64,000 nt of DNA from JACCXG01 sp963836735 (GTDB lineage Bacteria > Acidobacteriota > Vicinamibacteria > Vicinamibacterales > 2-12-FULL-66-21), in assembly GCA_963836735.1 (NCBI GenBank), contig CAWIKP010000003.1, positions 1 to 64,000 of the forward strand, written 5' to 3'. The position numbers and the translations under genes are program-made. The notes below the pieces were generated by a model that was given only the letters and a program-made list of their open reading frames with translations, searched no databases and had not been told where the DNA came from. This document shows, piece by piece, positions 10,234-21,313 of the stretch (position 1 is its first letter; each line of letters opens with the position of its first letter).

Positions 10234-10977
10234 CTACGACTGCTTCCTCGTTTCTTCCATCTCCCGACGCGCGTCGGCGGCATAGGCCGACTGCGGGAAC
10301 TCGTCGACGACGCGCGTGAAAGACCGGATCGCTTCTTCTTTCTTCCCCGCCCGCGCGTAGGCGCGGCCCAGGTGCATGAGCACGCTGTCGAGCGGCAGCG
10401 TCGAGTTCGGGTCGCGGCTCAAATCTGAATAAATCGCGATCGCGCTGTCGAACTTCCCCTGCGCGACCTGCGATTCGGCCATCCCCAGGCGCGCCGTGCG
10501 CGCGTAGATCGTGTTCCCCGCCTTGTCGACGACTTCCTTGTAGCGCTGTTCGGCATCACCGGCTTTCCCCTGCTGCGCCAGGATGGCCGCCGCGTGGAAG
10601 CGCGCCGCGATACCGGCCTTCGAGTTCGGATAGGCGTTGGCGGCCTCGAGGAATTTCGGCAGCGCCGCGTCGAGCTTCTCCTGCTCGGTCTGAAACGTTC
10701 CGGGCTGCGGCACCGGGGGCGGGCTGCCGGGCGCCGGCGGCGGCACCGGCACGACCGGCATCCCGTAAATCGCCAGCGCAGACGCGAGCGCCTGGTTCGC
10801 GCGGTTCTCGCGCGAGCTGCGCCACCAGCTGTAGCCGGCGACGGCGACGAGCAGGAGCAGCAGGACGACCACGATCTTCGTGATGTCGCCCTGGCGCTGC
10901 TGCATCAGATCTCTGGCGTGCGCGACACTCTTCGCGAATTCGTTCTCTTTTAACTTGTGACGTTCCTTGGCTTTCAT
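10234..10977 (-). CDS. Membrane-anchored TPR protein (YfgM/BamD-like)
   Basis: The start MKAKERHKLKENEFAK at 10977 gives a 247-residue protein: a short charged cytoplasmic N-terminus, one transmembrane helix (KIVVVLLLLLVAVAGYSWW, about residues 32-50), a proline-rich linker (PVPPPAPGSPPPVPQPG), and at least three tetratricopeptide repeats (for example DAEQRYKEVVDKAG and EEAIRSFTRVVDEFP). The topology resembles YfgM and related periplasmic TPR adaptors that help outer-membrane or secretion chaperones. It is convergent with the PilZ gene, only 16 bp apart. Upstream lies a 326-bp non-coding stretch and then a tRNA gene. No more specific function can be supported. Confidence 0.8.
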   Translation of the reverse strand: MKAKERHKLKENEFAKSVAHARDLMQQRQGDITKIVVVLLLLLVAVAGYSWWRSSRENRANQALASALAIYGMPVVPVPPPAPGSPPPVPQPGTFQTEQEKLDAALPKFLEAANAYPNSKAGIAARFHAAAILAQQGKAGDAEQRYKEVVDKAGNTIYARTARLGMAESQVAQGKFDSAIAIYSDLSRDPNSTLPLDSVLMHLGRAYARAGKKEEAIRSFTRVVDEFPQSAYAADARREMEETRKQS

Positions 10978-11303
10978 AACTTTTCCGGGGGAATATCGCC
11001 GCTGCGCGGCGCTTCCCCCGGACCCCCTCGCTCGCTCCACTCGCGGGGCCCCTACGCCCCACGCCGTTCCGCTCGCGACTCAGTTGACATTGCCGCTCGG
11101 GCGGCGTGCTATCCGTTCCTCGGGCTCGACTCAAGTCGACCCGCATCGCTCACCGCTCGTTTCGGCTGTCCCATGCGAACGTAGCGGAGCGAGCAGCGAA
11201 GTCCGAGCGCAGCGTCCTTCGGCCACGCTCAGGACGCCCTGAGCCCCGTCGAAGGGCGCAGTGAGCTTGGCGGGGTGCAGGGGCCCCCGCGATTCAAACA
11301 AAG
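10978..11303. other. Non-coding spacer between TPR gene and tRNA-Arg
   Basis: About 326 bases with no credible gene on either strand. The sequence is low-complexity, with many GCGG, CTCGCT and CGGAC words, and holds one palindromic repeat element (11216-11256). The tRNA has no obvious downstream terminator other than that repeat. Confidence 0.5.
11216..11256. repeat. Palindromic repeat element of the CCTTCG...GCTCAGG type
   Basis: CCTTCG, GCTCAGG, a short loop, CCTGAGC and CGAAGG form an imperfect hairpin. This resembles the TTCGAC-GGCTCAGG palindromes that are dispersed in many high-GC genomes; that comparison is from general knowledge. It lies 3' of the tRNA on the minus strand and could serve as its terminator. 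Confidence 0.5.
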
Positions 11304-11376
11304 TGCGCCCGGCCGGAATTGAACCGGCGGCCCCCCGCTTAGGAGGCGGGTGCTCTATCCGCTGAGCTACGGGCGC
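11304..11376 (-). tRNA. tRNA-Arg (anticodon CCT)
   Basis: The reverse complement folds as a full cloverleaf. The acceptor is GCGCCCG paired with CGGGCGC plus discriminator A. The D arm is AGCTCAGCGGATAGAGC. The anticodon stem CCCGC/GCGGG encloses the loop CTCCTAA, giving anticodon CCT. The T arm contains GGTTCAATTCC. The CCA end is not encoded. It reads codon AGG, which is rare in a genome of this GC content. Confidence 0.97.
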
Positions 11377-11406
11377 GTGGCAAAACGGTCCATTTTACCG
11401 CATGGC

Positions 11407-11925
11407 TCAGTAGGACAGGACCGCGGACACCTGCTCTCCTTCCAGCTTCGATCGGCCGTCGAGGCCGACCAGCTCGATCAGGAAGGCAACGCCGACGACG
11501 ATCCCGCCCAGCTCCTTCACGAGTCGGACGGTGGCACTCGCGGTCCCCCCGGTTGCCAGCAGGTCGTCCACGATCAGCACCCGCTGGCCCGCGGTGATCG
11601 CATCGCGGTGCATCTCGAGGCTGTCGGTCCCGTACTCCAATGCATAGCTCGCACGGATCGTTGCCGCTGGCAGCTTTCCGAGCTTGCGCACCGGCACGAA
11701 CCCGGTCCCGAGGCGGTCCGCGACGGCGCTACCGAGGATGAAGCCGCGGCTCTCGACGCCGACCACGAGGTTGATGCCGGCGCCCGCGAACGGGGACGCC
11801 AGCTGATCGATCGCGATGCGGAATCCATCCGGATCACGCAGCAGCGTGGTGACGTCGTAGAAAAGAATGCCCGCCTTCGGAAAGTCCGGGACATGGCGGA
11901 TTCGGGTCTTCAGGGCATCTGTCAT
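11407..11925 (-). CDS. apt: Adenine phosphoribosyltransferase
   Basis: This enzyme converts adenine and PRPP to AMP in purine salvage. The start MTDALKTRIRHVPDFPKAGILFYD at 11925 matches the family N-terminus and gives 172 residues, the standard length. The PRPP-binding loop VLIVDDLLATGGTASA is intact, and VGVESRGFILG is the usual substrate-proximal motif. An alternative ATG at 11955 overlaps the acylphosphatase stop (ATGA) and would add ten residues, so the two genes are at least closely coupled. No regulatory sites are seen. Confidence 0.96.
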   Translation of the reverse strand: MTDALKTRIRHVPDFPKAGILFYDVTTLLRDPDGFRIAIDQLASPFAGAGINLVVGVESRGFILGSAVADRLGTGFVPVRKLGKLPAATIRASYALEYGTDSLEMHRDAITAGQRVLIVDDLLATGGTASATVRLVKELGGIVVGVAFLIELVGLDGRSKLEGEQVSAVLSY

Positions 11926-11951
11926 GGAGGTCTCAGCAAACGTTCGGAAAG

Positions 11952-12224
11952 TCATCTCACGGAGAAGCCGGTCGCCCGGCCGGACGGCACCGACGTCTCG
12001 ACGACCACGTCGTCGACACGCGCGCCGGCGGGGCCGCGCCGCAGCGCCCGCTCCACGCGCAACACCGATTCGTCGTCGCCTTCGAGCAGCGCCTCGACGC
12101 GGCCGTCGGGCAGGTTGCGCACGTAGCCGTGCACCCCTTCGACAGCGGCGTGGTCCTGCACGTAATAGCGGAACCCGACGCCCTGCACGCGTCCGCTGAC
12201 GAAGTAGCGCTTCGCGACAATCAT
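11952..12224 (-). CDS. acyP: Acylphosphatase
   Basis: A 90-residue small alpha/beta enzyme that hydrolyses carboxyl phosphates. The family signature GRVQGVGFRYYV (residues ~11-22) holds the phosphate-binding loop and catalytic arginine. GYVRNLPDGRVEALLEG (about 33-49) holds the catalytic asparagine. Length and domain layout are normal. It is the first gene of a two-gene minus-strand unit with apt and is divergent from the uricase-like gene starting at 12261; the 36-bp gap between the two starts must hold both promoters or part of them. Confidence 0.95.
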   Translation of the reverse strand: MIVAKRYFVSGRVQGVGFRYYVQDHAAVEGVHGYVRNLPDGRVEALLEGDDESVLRVERALRRGPAGARVDDVVVETSVPSGRATGFSVR

Positions 12225-13015
12225 CGGAAACTGAAATTATAGCCGGTGTACAGTTCCCGGATGCCCCGACTTGGTGCGAGTAGCCAGGGCGAATCCCGCT
12301 TGCGGATGCTGCGCATCGTCCGCCGCGGCGATCGCCACGACGCCCGCGATTTGACCGTCTCGATCCGGTTCGAAGGCGACTTCGCGACCGCGTTCCGCGA
12401 GGGGCGATCCGACGGGCCTGATCCCCGGCGAGACCCTCAAGACGTTCGTCCACACGACGGCACGCGAGCATGCGGGCGCTGAGATCGAGGTGCTCGGTCT
12501 CGCGCTCTGCCGTCGCGTGCTGGAGACTCACCGGCAGATCAGCAAGGTCCGGATCGAGATTGCCGAGCAGCCATGGACGCGAATGGATGTCGGCGGCAAA
12601 CCCCAGGGCCAGGCCTTCCTCCTCGGTGGGCCCGAGCAACGGACGGTGGCGATCACCAGCAACGGAACGCAGACCGCGGTGGTTTCCGGAATCGATCAGC
12701 TCGTGCTGATGCGGACCTCCGGATTCTTCCCGCGGCGCCCCCCGGCACGGGCCGATGACGGGCTGGAGGACTCGATTCAGGCGCTGCTCGTTGGCGGCCT
12801 CAGCGCGAAATGGACCTACAGCAACGCGGATGTCACCTTCGGTCCGTACCGACAGGGTGTGCGCGCCGCAATAACCGACACCTTCGCGATGCACGCGGCG
12901 CGTTCGGTGCCGCACACCCTCTATGCGATTGCCGACGTCGTGCTCGCAACCTACGAGGAGATCCTCGACGTCACGCTCGCCATGCACGAGCGTCCCTATC
13001 GCCCGGCCGACCTGT

Positions 13016-16221
<3,206 letters not shown>

Positions 16222-16387
16222 CAGGGGTTGCTCCAGTGAGGCCGAGCTTACCGAAACCTCAGCGGTCCACGCCATAACGTGGGTAGGCAGCGACATATCC
16301 CAGCGTCACCGGGACGGTTCTTCACGCCGGATGAATCACTTAGGGTCGGCATACGTTGTGCTCTATAGGTCGGCAGGAGGGGCAACG

Positions 16388-16537
16388 ATGCTGTTTACAA
16401 TCGCGGTTATCCTGCTGGTGTTGTGGTTGCTGGGGCTGGTGAGCGGATACACGCTCGGCAACTTCATCTACGTCCTGCTGGTGATCGCCCTGGTGCTGTT
16501 CGTGGTGGGTCTCGTCAGCGGCCGTCGGACGGTCTGA
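16388..16537 (+). CDS. Lmo0937-family small membrane protein (49 aa)
   Basis: A 49-residue protein with two closely spaced hydrophobic helices (LFTIAVILLVLWLLGLV and FIYVLLVIALVLFVVGLVSG) and a basic tail GRR, matching the Lmo0937 family of tiny inner-membrane proteins. The ATG at 16388 follows GGAGGGGC. A strong GC hairpin follows 13 bases after the stop. Related proteins are often stress-associated, but no function is proven. Confidence 0.8.
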   Translation: MLFTIAVILLVLWLLGLVSGYTLGNFIYVLLVIALVLFVVGLVSGRRTV

Positions 16538-16550
16538 CGACGCTCGGAAG

Positions 16551-16572
16551 GCCCCTCCGGCGGCGGAGGGGC
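16551..16572 (+). terminator. GC-rich hairpin after the Lmo0937-family gene
   Basis: Stem GCCCCTCCG/CGGAGGGGC (9 bp, perfect) with the loop GCGG, starting 13 bases after the stop. There is no T-tract, so it would act as a weak intrinsic terminator or an RNA 3'-end stabiliser. Confidence 0.6.
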
Positions 16573-16713
16573 AGCACCCAGATCCGACGAGGTAGCTAAC
16601 GAATTGACCGCCGGCCAATCCGTTGGCCGCCTCGCCGGGAAGAGGGTGAAAAATACTGAGAAAATTGCGCCCGCTGGGTGCCAGCCACGCGGTACGCCCG
16701 TTGCTGCTGCGCT

Positions 16714-16847
16714 TACTGTCTGTCGAAAACGAAGGGTGGCAGACAGTAGACAGCAGGCGCCGGGCGTGCTGCCTTGGTCTCCTCCGGGCCGGGGCAGTTC
16801 CTCCTCAGCTCGCAGCGCTGGCTCGGTGAATTCTTCCTGCTGTCTAC
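16714..16847. repeat. Nested inverted repeats of the CAGACAGTAGACAGCAGG word family
   Basis: TACTGTCTG (16714-16722) pairs with CAGACAGTA (16740-16748), and GTAGACAGCAGG (16746-16757) pairs perfectly with CCTGCTGTCTAC (16836-16847). These fill much of the 306-bp gene-free stretch 16538-16843, which otherwise holds only the hairpin above. Similar word-built hairpins recur in other spacers of the window. Confidence 0.7.
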
Positions 16848-17101
16848 TGGCTGCCGCCGTTCACCCGCGCAGAATCCACCTCGTCATCCGAGTCTTCCAG
16901 AATCTCGTCGTCGCCCCACGGGTTCGGCTGTGGCCCCGGCACGATACCGGCGATGTCGGGATCCTCGCCGCCCGCGGCGCTGGGCGTGTTAGCTCGCCGC
17001 AGTTTGGCCTCGTCGCGCCGTCGAAGCTTTTCCTGCTGGCGCTCTTGACGGGCACGCTCGCGCGCACGTTTTTGTTGGGTTACTTTCGGTCGGCTCGCCA
17101 T
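16844..17101 (-). CDS. Small highly charged basic/acidic protein of unknown function (85 aa)
   Basis: The ATG at 17101 is preceded by a strong ribosome site (GGAGGAGGG) and gives MASRPKVTQQKRARERARQ. The N-terminal half is a very basic helical stretch (KRARERARQERQQEKLRRRDEAKLRR). The centre carries GEDPDIAGIVPGPQPNPWG and the tail is acidic (DDEILEDSDDEVD). Small proteins with this basic-then-DPDIAGIVPGPQ layout recur, as I recall, in soil bacteria without assigned function; nucleic-acid binding by the basic half is a guess. The leader contains a stable hairpin (17175-17198) followed by TTTT on the coding strand. Confidence 0.65.
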   Translation of the reverse strand: MASRPKVTQQKRARERARQERQQEKLRRRDEAKLRRANTPSAAGGEDPDIAGIVPGPQPNPWGDDEILEDSDDEVDSARVNGGSQ

Positions 17102-17174
17102 AGGGTACCCTCCTCCGCAGAACCCATCCCTGGGACATCCCGTAGAAAAAGCGGCGATCGAGCCGTACATGAAA

Positions 17175-17198
17175 AGCGCCGGTCGAGTCACCGGCGCT
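17175..17198 (-). terminator. Leader hairpin AGCGCCGGT/ACCGGCGCT with T-run
   Basis: A perfect 9-bp stem with the loop GACTCG (minus-strand reading), followed on the minus strand by TTTT. It lies 74 bases upstream of the small charged-protein start, where no other gene ends, so it could be an attenuator in that gene's leader or the terminator of an unseen small RNA. The rest of the 17102-17452 spacer holds only one further inverted repeat. Confidence 0.5.
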
Positions 17199-17361
17199 GG
17201 GGGCTCGCACTTAGGAGCTCAGGGGCGGTGCCGCATTGCCCGAGCATAACACGTTCAGCCAGCCGACTGCTGGGTCGCCAGGCAATCTGGGGCGACTGGA
17301 GGGTTCGAAATCCGGCGCCGCGAATCGCGTGAGGGAGCTCGGGCGTCTATGATGCAGGCTG

Positions 17362-17430
17362 GCGGGGTCGCGGTTCGCGGGTTCGAACATTCTCATGAGT
17401 GTCTTCGAACCCCCGAGCCCGCGACCCCGC
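17362..17430. repeat. Long imperfect hairpin with TTCGAA-adjacent arms
   Basis: The left arm 17362-17386 (GCGGGGTCGCGG...GGTTCGAA) pairs with the right arm 17404-17430 (TTCGAACC...CGCGACCCCGC) around a short loop. It lies directly upstream of the ribosome site of the dioxygenase gene at 17453. The arm tips contain TTCGAAC, also found in the hairpin at 45023-45167. Confidence 0.65.
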
Positions 17431-17452
17431 GACCGAACAGGAGGACTCCAGC

Positions 17453-18415
17453 ATGCACCCGGTCACCGGACTCCACCACATCACCGCAATTGCCGGCCCA
17501 GCTCAGGAGAATCTCGATTTTTACGCCGGCGTGCTCGGGATGCGGCTGGTAAAGCGCAGCGTGAATCAAGACGATCCGGGCACCTATCACCTGTTCTACG
17601 CCGACGCGGAAGGCCGCCCCGGAACGGACCTCACCTTTTTCCCATGGTCGCACCTGGCGCCGTCGCGCGCGGGACATGGGCTCAGCAGTGAAGTGGGACT
17701 GGCCATCCCTTCGGGCAGCCTGTCGTTCTGGACGCAGCGGCTGGCCCATTACGGCGTGACTACCGCGCCAACCGAGCGGCGATTCGGCGCCAGCGTCATC
17801 CCGTTGACCGATCCCCACGGTTTGCGCGTGGCGCTGGTCGAGAGTGAACACGCCCAGTCGCGTCCCTTCACCCCGTGGGAGCAGAGCACCGTGCCGGCCG
17901 AGAAGCAGATTCGCGGTCTCGAGACCGCCCGGCTCCGGGAGCGGGACCTCGAGCCAACCACGTCATTCCTGACCGGTGTGCTCGGCTTCGAACTGCTCGG
18001 CACCGAGGCCGGGTGGCACCGGTACGGTGTGTCGGGAGGTCTCTCGGGGGCCTACGTCGATGTGCAGGCGGCACCGGAAACCCGGCGTGGCGCCTGGGGC
18101 GTCGGCAGCATTCACCACCTGGCGTGGCGCGTTGACGACGCGGCGCACCAGCAGGCGGTCCGGGAAGCGATCGAGACGGCAGGCCGCCGCCCTACGCCTG
18201 TGATCGATCGATTCTGGTTCCAGTCGGTGTACTTCACGGAACCTGGCGGGGTGCTGTTCGAGCTCGCGACCGACGGGCCGGGCTTTGCCGTCGACGAGGA
18301 TCCGGCGCACCTCGGCGAGACGCTCGTCCTGCCGCCGTGGCTGGAAGGCCATCGCGCGCAGATCACGGCGGCGCTCCCTCAGCTGCACCTGCCGGCGCCC
18401 GTGGCGAGACCGTAA
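17453..18415 (+). CDS. Two-domain VOC-family ring-cleaving dioxygenase
   Basis: A 320-residue protein with two vicinal-oxygen-chelate modules. Domain one starts MHPVTGLHHITAIAGPAQENLDFYAGVLGM and domain two has GSIHHLAWRVDD and SVYFTEPGGVLFELATD. The metal ligands expected for these modules are present: the first His in GLHHIT, the second in IHHLAW, and the Glu in LFELATD. The family (MhqO-like) includes hydroquinone-type dioxygenases that respond to quinone stress. The ATG at 17453 has GAGGA eight bases upstream. It stands alone between the hairpin at 17362-17430 and the small convergent gene ending at 18421. The substrate cannot be told from sequence. Confidence 0.85.
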   Translation: MHPVTGLHHITAIAGPAQENLDFYAGVLGMRLVKRSVNQDDPGTYHLFYADAEGRPGTDLTFFPWSHLAPSRAGHGLSSEVGLAIPSGSLSFWTQRLAHYGVTTAPTERRFGASVIPLTDPHGLRVALVESEHAQSRPFTPWEQSTVPAEKQIRGLETARLRERDLEPTTSFLTGVLGFELLGTEAGWHRYGVSGGLSGAYVDVQAAPETRRGAWGVGSIHHLAWRVDDAAHQQAVREAIETAGRRPTPVIDRFWFQSVYFTEPGGVLFELATDGPGFAVDEDPAHLGETLVLPPWLEGHRAQITAALPQLHLPAPVARP

Positions 18416-18420
18416 GACGG

Positions 18421-18576
18421 CTAGAAAACCAGAAGCGCGGTGAGGACGGCGACGTACGACGCGGTGGCGTACGCGCTCACAAGGATGACCCGGCCCCGGG
18501 GACGGAGTCGCCTCCACGCCGCCTCCGGATGGACGAGCAGCGCGAAGCCCCGTCCGAGGCAGACCTCAATTGGCAT
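18421..18576 (-). CDS. Small single-helix membrane protein (51 aa), hypothetical
   Basis: The ATG at 18576 gives MPIEVCLGRGFALLVHPEAA, then WRRLRPRGRVILVSAYATAS and a hydrophobic C-terminal helix (YVAVLTALLVF). The pattern of an amphipathic HPEAAWRRL segment before a GR-rich turn and a single transmembrane helix looks protein-like. It ends six bases from the convergent dioxygenase stop. No clear ribosome site precedes the start, so the call is tentative. Confidence 0.4.
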   Translation of the reverse strand: MPIEVCLGRGFALLVHPEAAWRRLRPRGRVILVSAYATASYVAVLTALLVF

Positions 18577-18723
18577 ACGAGGCGACGTCGCAAGTCCGAT
18601 TCCAGACGCACCGGCGGGAACTGCAGGCTTTTTCGGTGGCTGGTCCCTGGTTGTCTGCCCCAGGGCAGCCTTAATTCGGGCGGTCTGAACTGAGCGGTCT
18701 GAACTATCCACTACACTGCGTGA

Positions 18724-20139
18724 ATGGGTAACCATGGCGGCTCCCCCGCCGCCGCACTCGCCGAACTCAAAACGCTGCTTGGATCGCGCGCGTCTGACGC
18801 CGCCGCCGTGCGCGAACATCACAGTCATGGCGAGTCGTACCATCCGCCGGCCGCTCCCGATATCGTCTGCTTCCCGGTGACTACGGCCGAGGTCTCGGAA
18901 GTCGCGCGAATCAGTCAGCGCTTTCAGCTTCCCCTCATTCCATTCGGGGCCGGCACTTCACTCGAGGGGCACGTGCACGCTCTCCACGGGGGAATCTGTG
19001 TCGACGTGCGCGAGATGAACCGCGTCCTGAACGTCAGCGCCGAGGATCTCGACGTCAGCGTGGAGGCGGGCGTGACCCGGCTCCAGCTCGCCCGATCCCT
19101 GCGCAATACAGGTTTGATGTTTCCGATCGATCCCGGCGCCGACGCGACCATTGGCGGAATGGCCGCGACAAGGGCGTCCGGTACGACCGCGGTGCGCTAC
19201 GGCACCATGCGCGAAAACGTGCTCGGCCTCTCCGTCGTGCTCGCCGATGGCCGCGTCATCAAGACCGGCACACGCGCGCGCAAATCGGCGGCAGGCTACG
19301 ATCTCACGCGCCTGTTCGTCGGCTCCGAAGGCACGCTCGGGATCATCACCGAGGTGACGCTCCGGCTCCACCCGGTGCCGGAAGCGGTGTCGGCCGCAGT
19401 GTGCTCGTTCGACACGATGCAGGGTGCCGTCGACACCGTGATCGGCACGATCCAGCTGGGTATCCCGGTGGCCAGGATTGAGCTGCTCGACGCCGTGCAG
19501 ATGGACGCGATCAATCGGTACTCGAAGATGGCGTATCCGGTCGCTCCGACGCTGTTGTTCGAGTTCCACGGCGACAGCGAGGAGCATGTGTCGCGGCAGG
19601 CGGAGACTGTCCAGGCGCTTGCGGCCGACCATGGCGGGCATCGCTTCGAGTGGGCGACCCGACTCGAGGATCGCGAGCGATTGTGGCAGGCCCGGCACAA
19701 CGCCCACTACGCGGGCCTTGCCCTGCGACCCGGTTGTCGATCCTGGCCCACCGACGTTTGTGTGCCGATTTCACGTCTTGCGGAGTGCGTCGTCGAGACG
19801 GCAGAGGAGTGCCGCAGCGCGTCCTTTCCCATCTGCCTGGTGGGCCACGCGGGAGACGGAAATTTCCACCTGATGTATCTGCTCAACCCGGACGATGCGG
19901 CCGAAGTCGACGAGGCGCGACGGCTGAATGAACAGCTGGTGCGCCGCGCGCTCGCGATGGGCGGCACCTGCACGGGTGAGCACGGCGTCGGCTACGGCAA
20001 GATGAAATACATGGAAGCCGAACATGGCGCGGCACTCGACGTGATGCGCGCCATCAAGCAGGCGCTGGACCCCGACAACCGTATGAATCCGGGAAAGGTC
20101 CTCGACGCCGAACGGCGGCGAGGAGAAGGCGTGGACTGA
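18724..20139 (+). CDS. FAD-linked oxidoreductase, D-lactate dehydrogenase (cytochrome)/GlcD type
   Basis: A 471-residue flavoprotein of the D-2-hydroxyacid dehydrogenase group, which passes electrons to cytochrome c or the quinone pool. The PCMH FAD-binding domain is clear: PLIPFGAGTSLEGHVHALHG (about residues 78-97), then FPIDPGADATIGGMAATRASG (137-157) and VGSEGTLGIITEVTLRLHP. The C-terminal cap has the family signature ICLVGHAGDGNFHLMYL and ends with GTCTGEHGVGYGKMKYME and DPDNRMNPGKV, including the histidines involved in substrate and metal binding. The length is normal. It is convergent with the nucleotidyltransferase gene, seven bases apart. D-lactate or glycolate is the probable substrate. 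Confidence 0.92.
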   Translation: MGNHGGSPAAALAELKTLLGSRASDAAAVREHHSHGESYHPPAAPDIVCFPVTTAEVSEVARISQRFQLPLIPFGAGTSLEGHVHALHGGICVDVREMNRVLNVSAEDLDVSVEAGVTRLQLARSLRNTGLMFPIDPGADATIGGMAATRASGTTAVRYGTMRENVLGLSVVLADGRVIKTGTRARKSAAGYDLTRLFVGSEGTLGIITEVTLRLHPVPEAVSAAVCSFDTMQGAVDTVIGTIQLGIPVARIELLDAVQMDAINRYSKMAYPVAPTLLFEFHGDSEEHVSRQAETVQALAADHGGHRFEWATRLEDRERLWQARHNAHYAGLALRPGCRSWPTDVCVPISRLAECVVETAEECRSASFPICLVGHAGDGNFHLMYLLNPDDAAEVDEARRLNEQLVRRALAMGGTCTGEHGVGYGKMKYMEAEHGAALDVMRAIKQALDPDNRMNPGKVLDAERRRGEGVD

Positions 20140-20146
20140 TCGCCCT

Positions 20147-21313
20147 TCACCGTCGGAGTGCTCCCCGGGCAGCGCTGACGGTGAGGCGCATCAGACGGAG
20201 CGGGACGTACAGCGACGCGAGCGACTCCGGCAGCTCGTACCAGGCGCGTTCGAGTGGAGTCGGCGAGACGAGCCGCCAGGCGTCGTAGCGCATCCGGCTG
20301 CTCCACCCATCCAGGGCGGCCCGGTGGGACCGCCGCTCCTCCCATCGATCTGCGAAGACGCCCGCGGGTTTCGTCAGGGCCGCCTGCGCCGCGCGCCGAA
20401 GATCGTCGCGCGCACGAAGAGTCCCGTGGCGGCCGATCGCATCCGGTATCTGCACGCCGAAAAGCTCCGAACTCAGGGCGAGGCCGGCGGCGCACCCGTT
20501 CCATGTGCCCGATTCACGCGCCAGCATTTGAACCCGCGCCCAGTCCACGTCGCTTCGCTCCATCACCCGGCCGATCGCCAGCAGCATTTCCAGCGTGCAC
20601 CACAGATGCTTCGACGCGTGTACCAGGAGCATCAGCGCGGCATGAGTCGCTGAGGGAACATGGACATCAGGGACGCCGTCGAGCTCGAGGCTCTCCGCGA
20701 TGACCGATTCCGGATTTAGAGGCGATCCGAAGCTCTGATGGCACAGCCGGAAATGAAGGTCCACGGGGTACCGATCGCCGTGCGTCAACGGCCATGCACC
20801 GAGTCTCCGGTAAATCGCCCGTGCGGTTCCGACGGTCATGCGATCGGGCAACGCGTACCCATGCTGCGCGAGCGCCTGATACACCGCGGTCACATCGCGC
20901 GGCGCCACCATGATGTCGAGGTCGGCGAATCGACGAAAACCCACCGCACCGTATAGCCATCGAGCGAGTGTCGGGCCCTTCAGGCAGACCGACCGTAAAC
21001 CTGCCCTGCGCAGGACACGGGTGATGTCGATGGCTTCCGCGATCCCTCTGAGCCCGGCCGTCGCGCTCTCATGGGCCACAATGGCGGCCGCTTCCCGAAC
21101 CGCTGCAGGCGCGGCGGAATGATTCACAGCGGTGTGTAGCAGGCCGCTCAGCCCATGACGCTCGGCCGCCCGGGCCAGATCGTCCCAGTCCGAACCGGTC
21201 ATCGCAACCTGGTCGATGGAACAGGCGGCCGATCGGGCTGCGGCGATCAGGAGTTGAAGAGGCGGCGACAGACTGGCCCTGAGGTCCGTGGACGGGTCGA
21301 CGGTCAGACGCAC
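20147..21313 (-). CDS. Nucleotidyltransferase-family protein of the lasso-type cluster
   Basis: A 388-residue protein of the NTP_transf_5 type. The nucleotidyltransferase core is visible: VCLKGPTLARWLYG, then FRRFADLDIMV, in which DLD supplies the expected metal-binding aspartates, and later YPVDLHFRL with a third acidic residue. The GTG start at 21313 overlaps the kinase stop by ten bases, so it is the last gene of the minus-strand operon. In lasso peptide loci, homologues are found beside HPr-kinase-like enzymes and are thought to modify the peptide or a phosphate already on it; that is family knowledge, not shown here. Its position strongly supports a tailoring role. Confidence 0.8.
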   Translation of the reverse strand: MRLTVDPSTDLRASLSPPLQLLIAAARSAACSIDQVAMTGSDWDDLARAAERHGLSGLLHTAVNHSAAPAAVREAAAIVAHESATAGLRGIAEAIDITRVLRRAGLRSVCLKGPTLARWLYGAVGFRRFADLDIMVAPRDVTAVYQALAQHGYALPDRMTVGTARAIYRRLGAWPLTHGDRYPVDLHFRLCHQSFGSPLNPESVIAESLELDGVPDVHVPSATHAALMLLVHASKHLWCTLEMLLAIGRVMERSDVDWARVQMLARESGTWNGCAAGLALSSELFGVQIPDAIGRHGTLRARDDLRRAAQAALTKPAGVFADRWEERRSHRAALDGWSSRMRYDAWRLVSPTPLERAWYELPESLASLYVPLRLMRLTVSAARGALRR

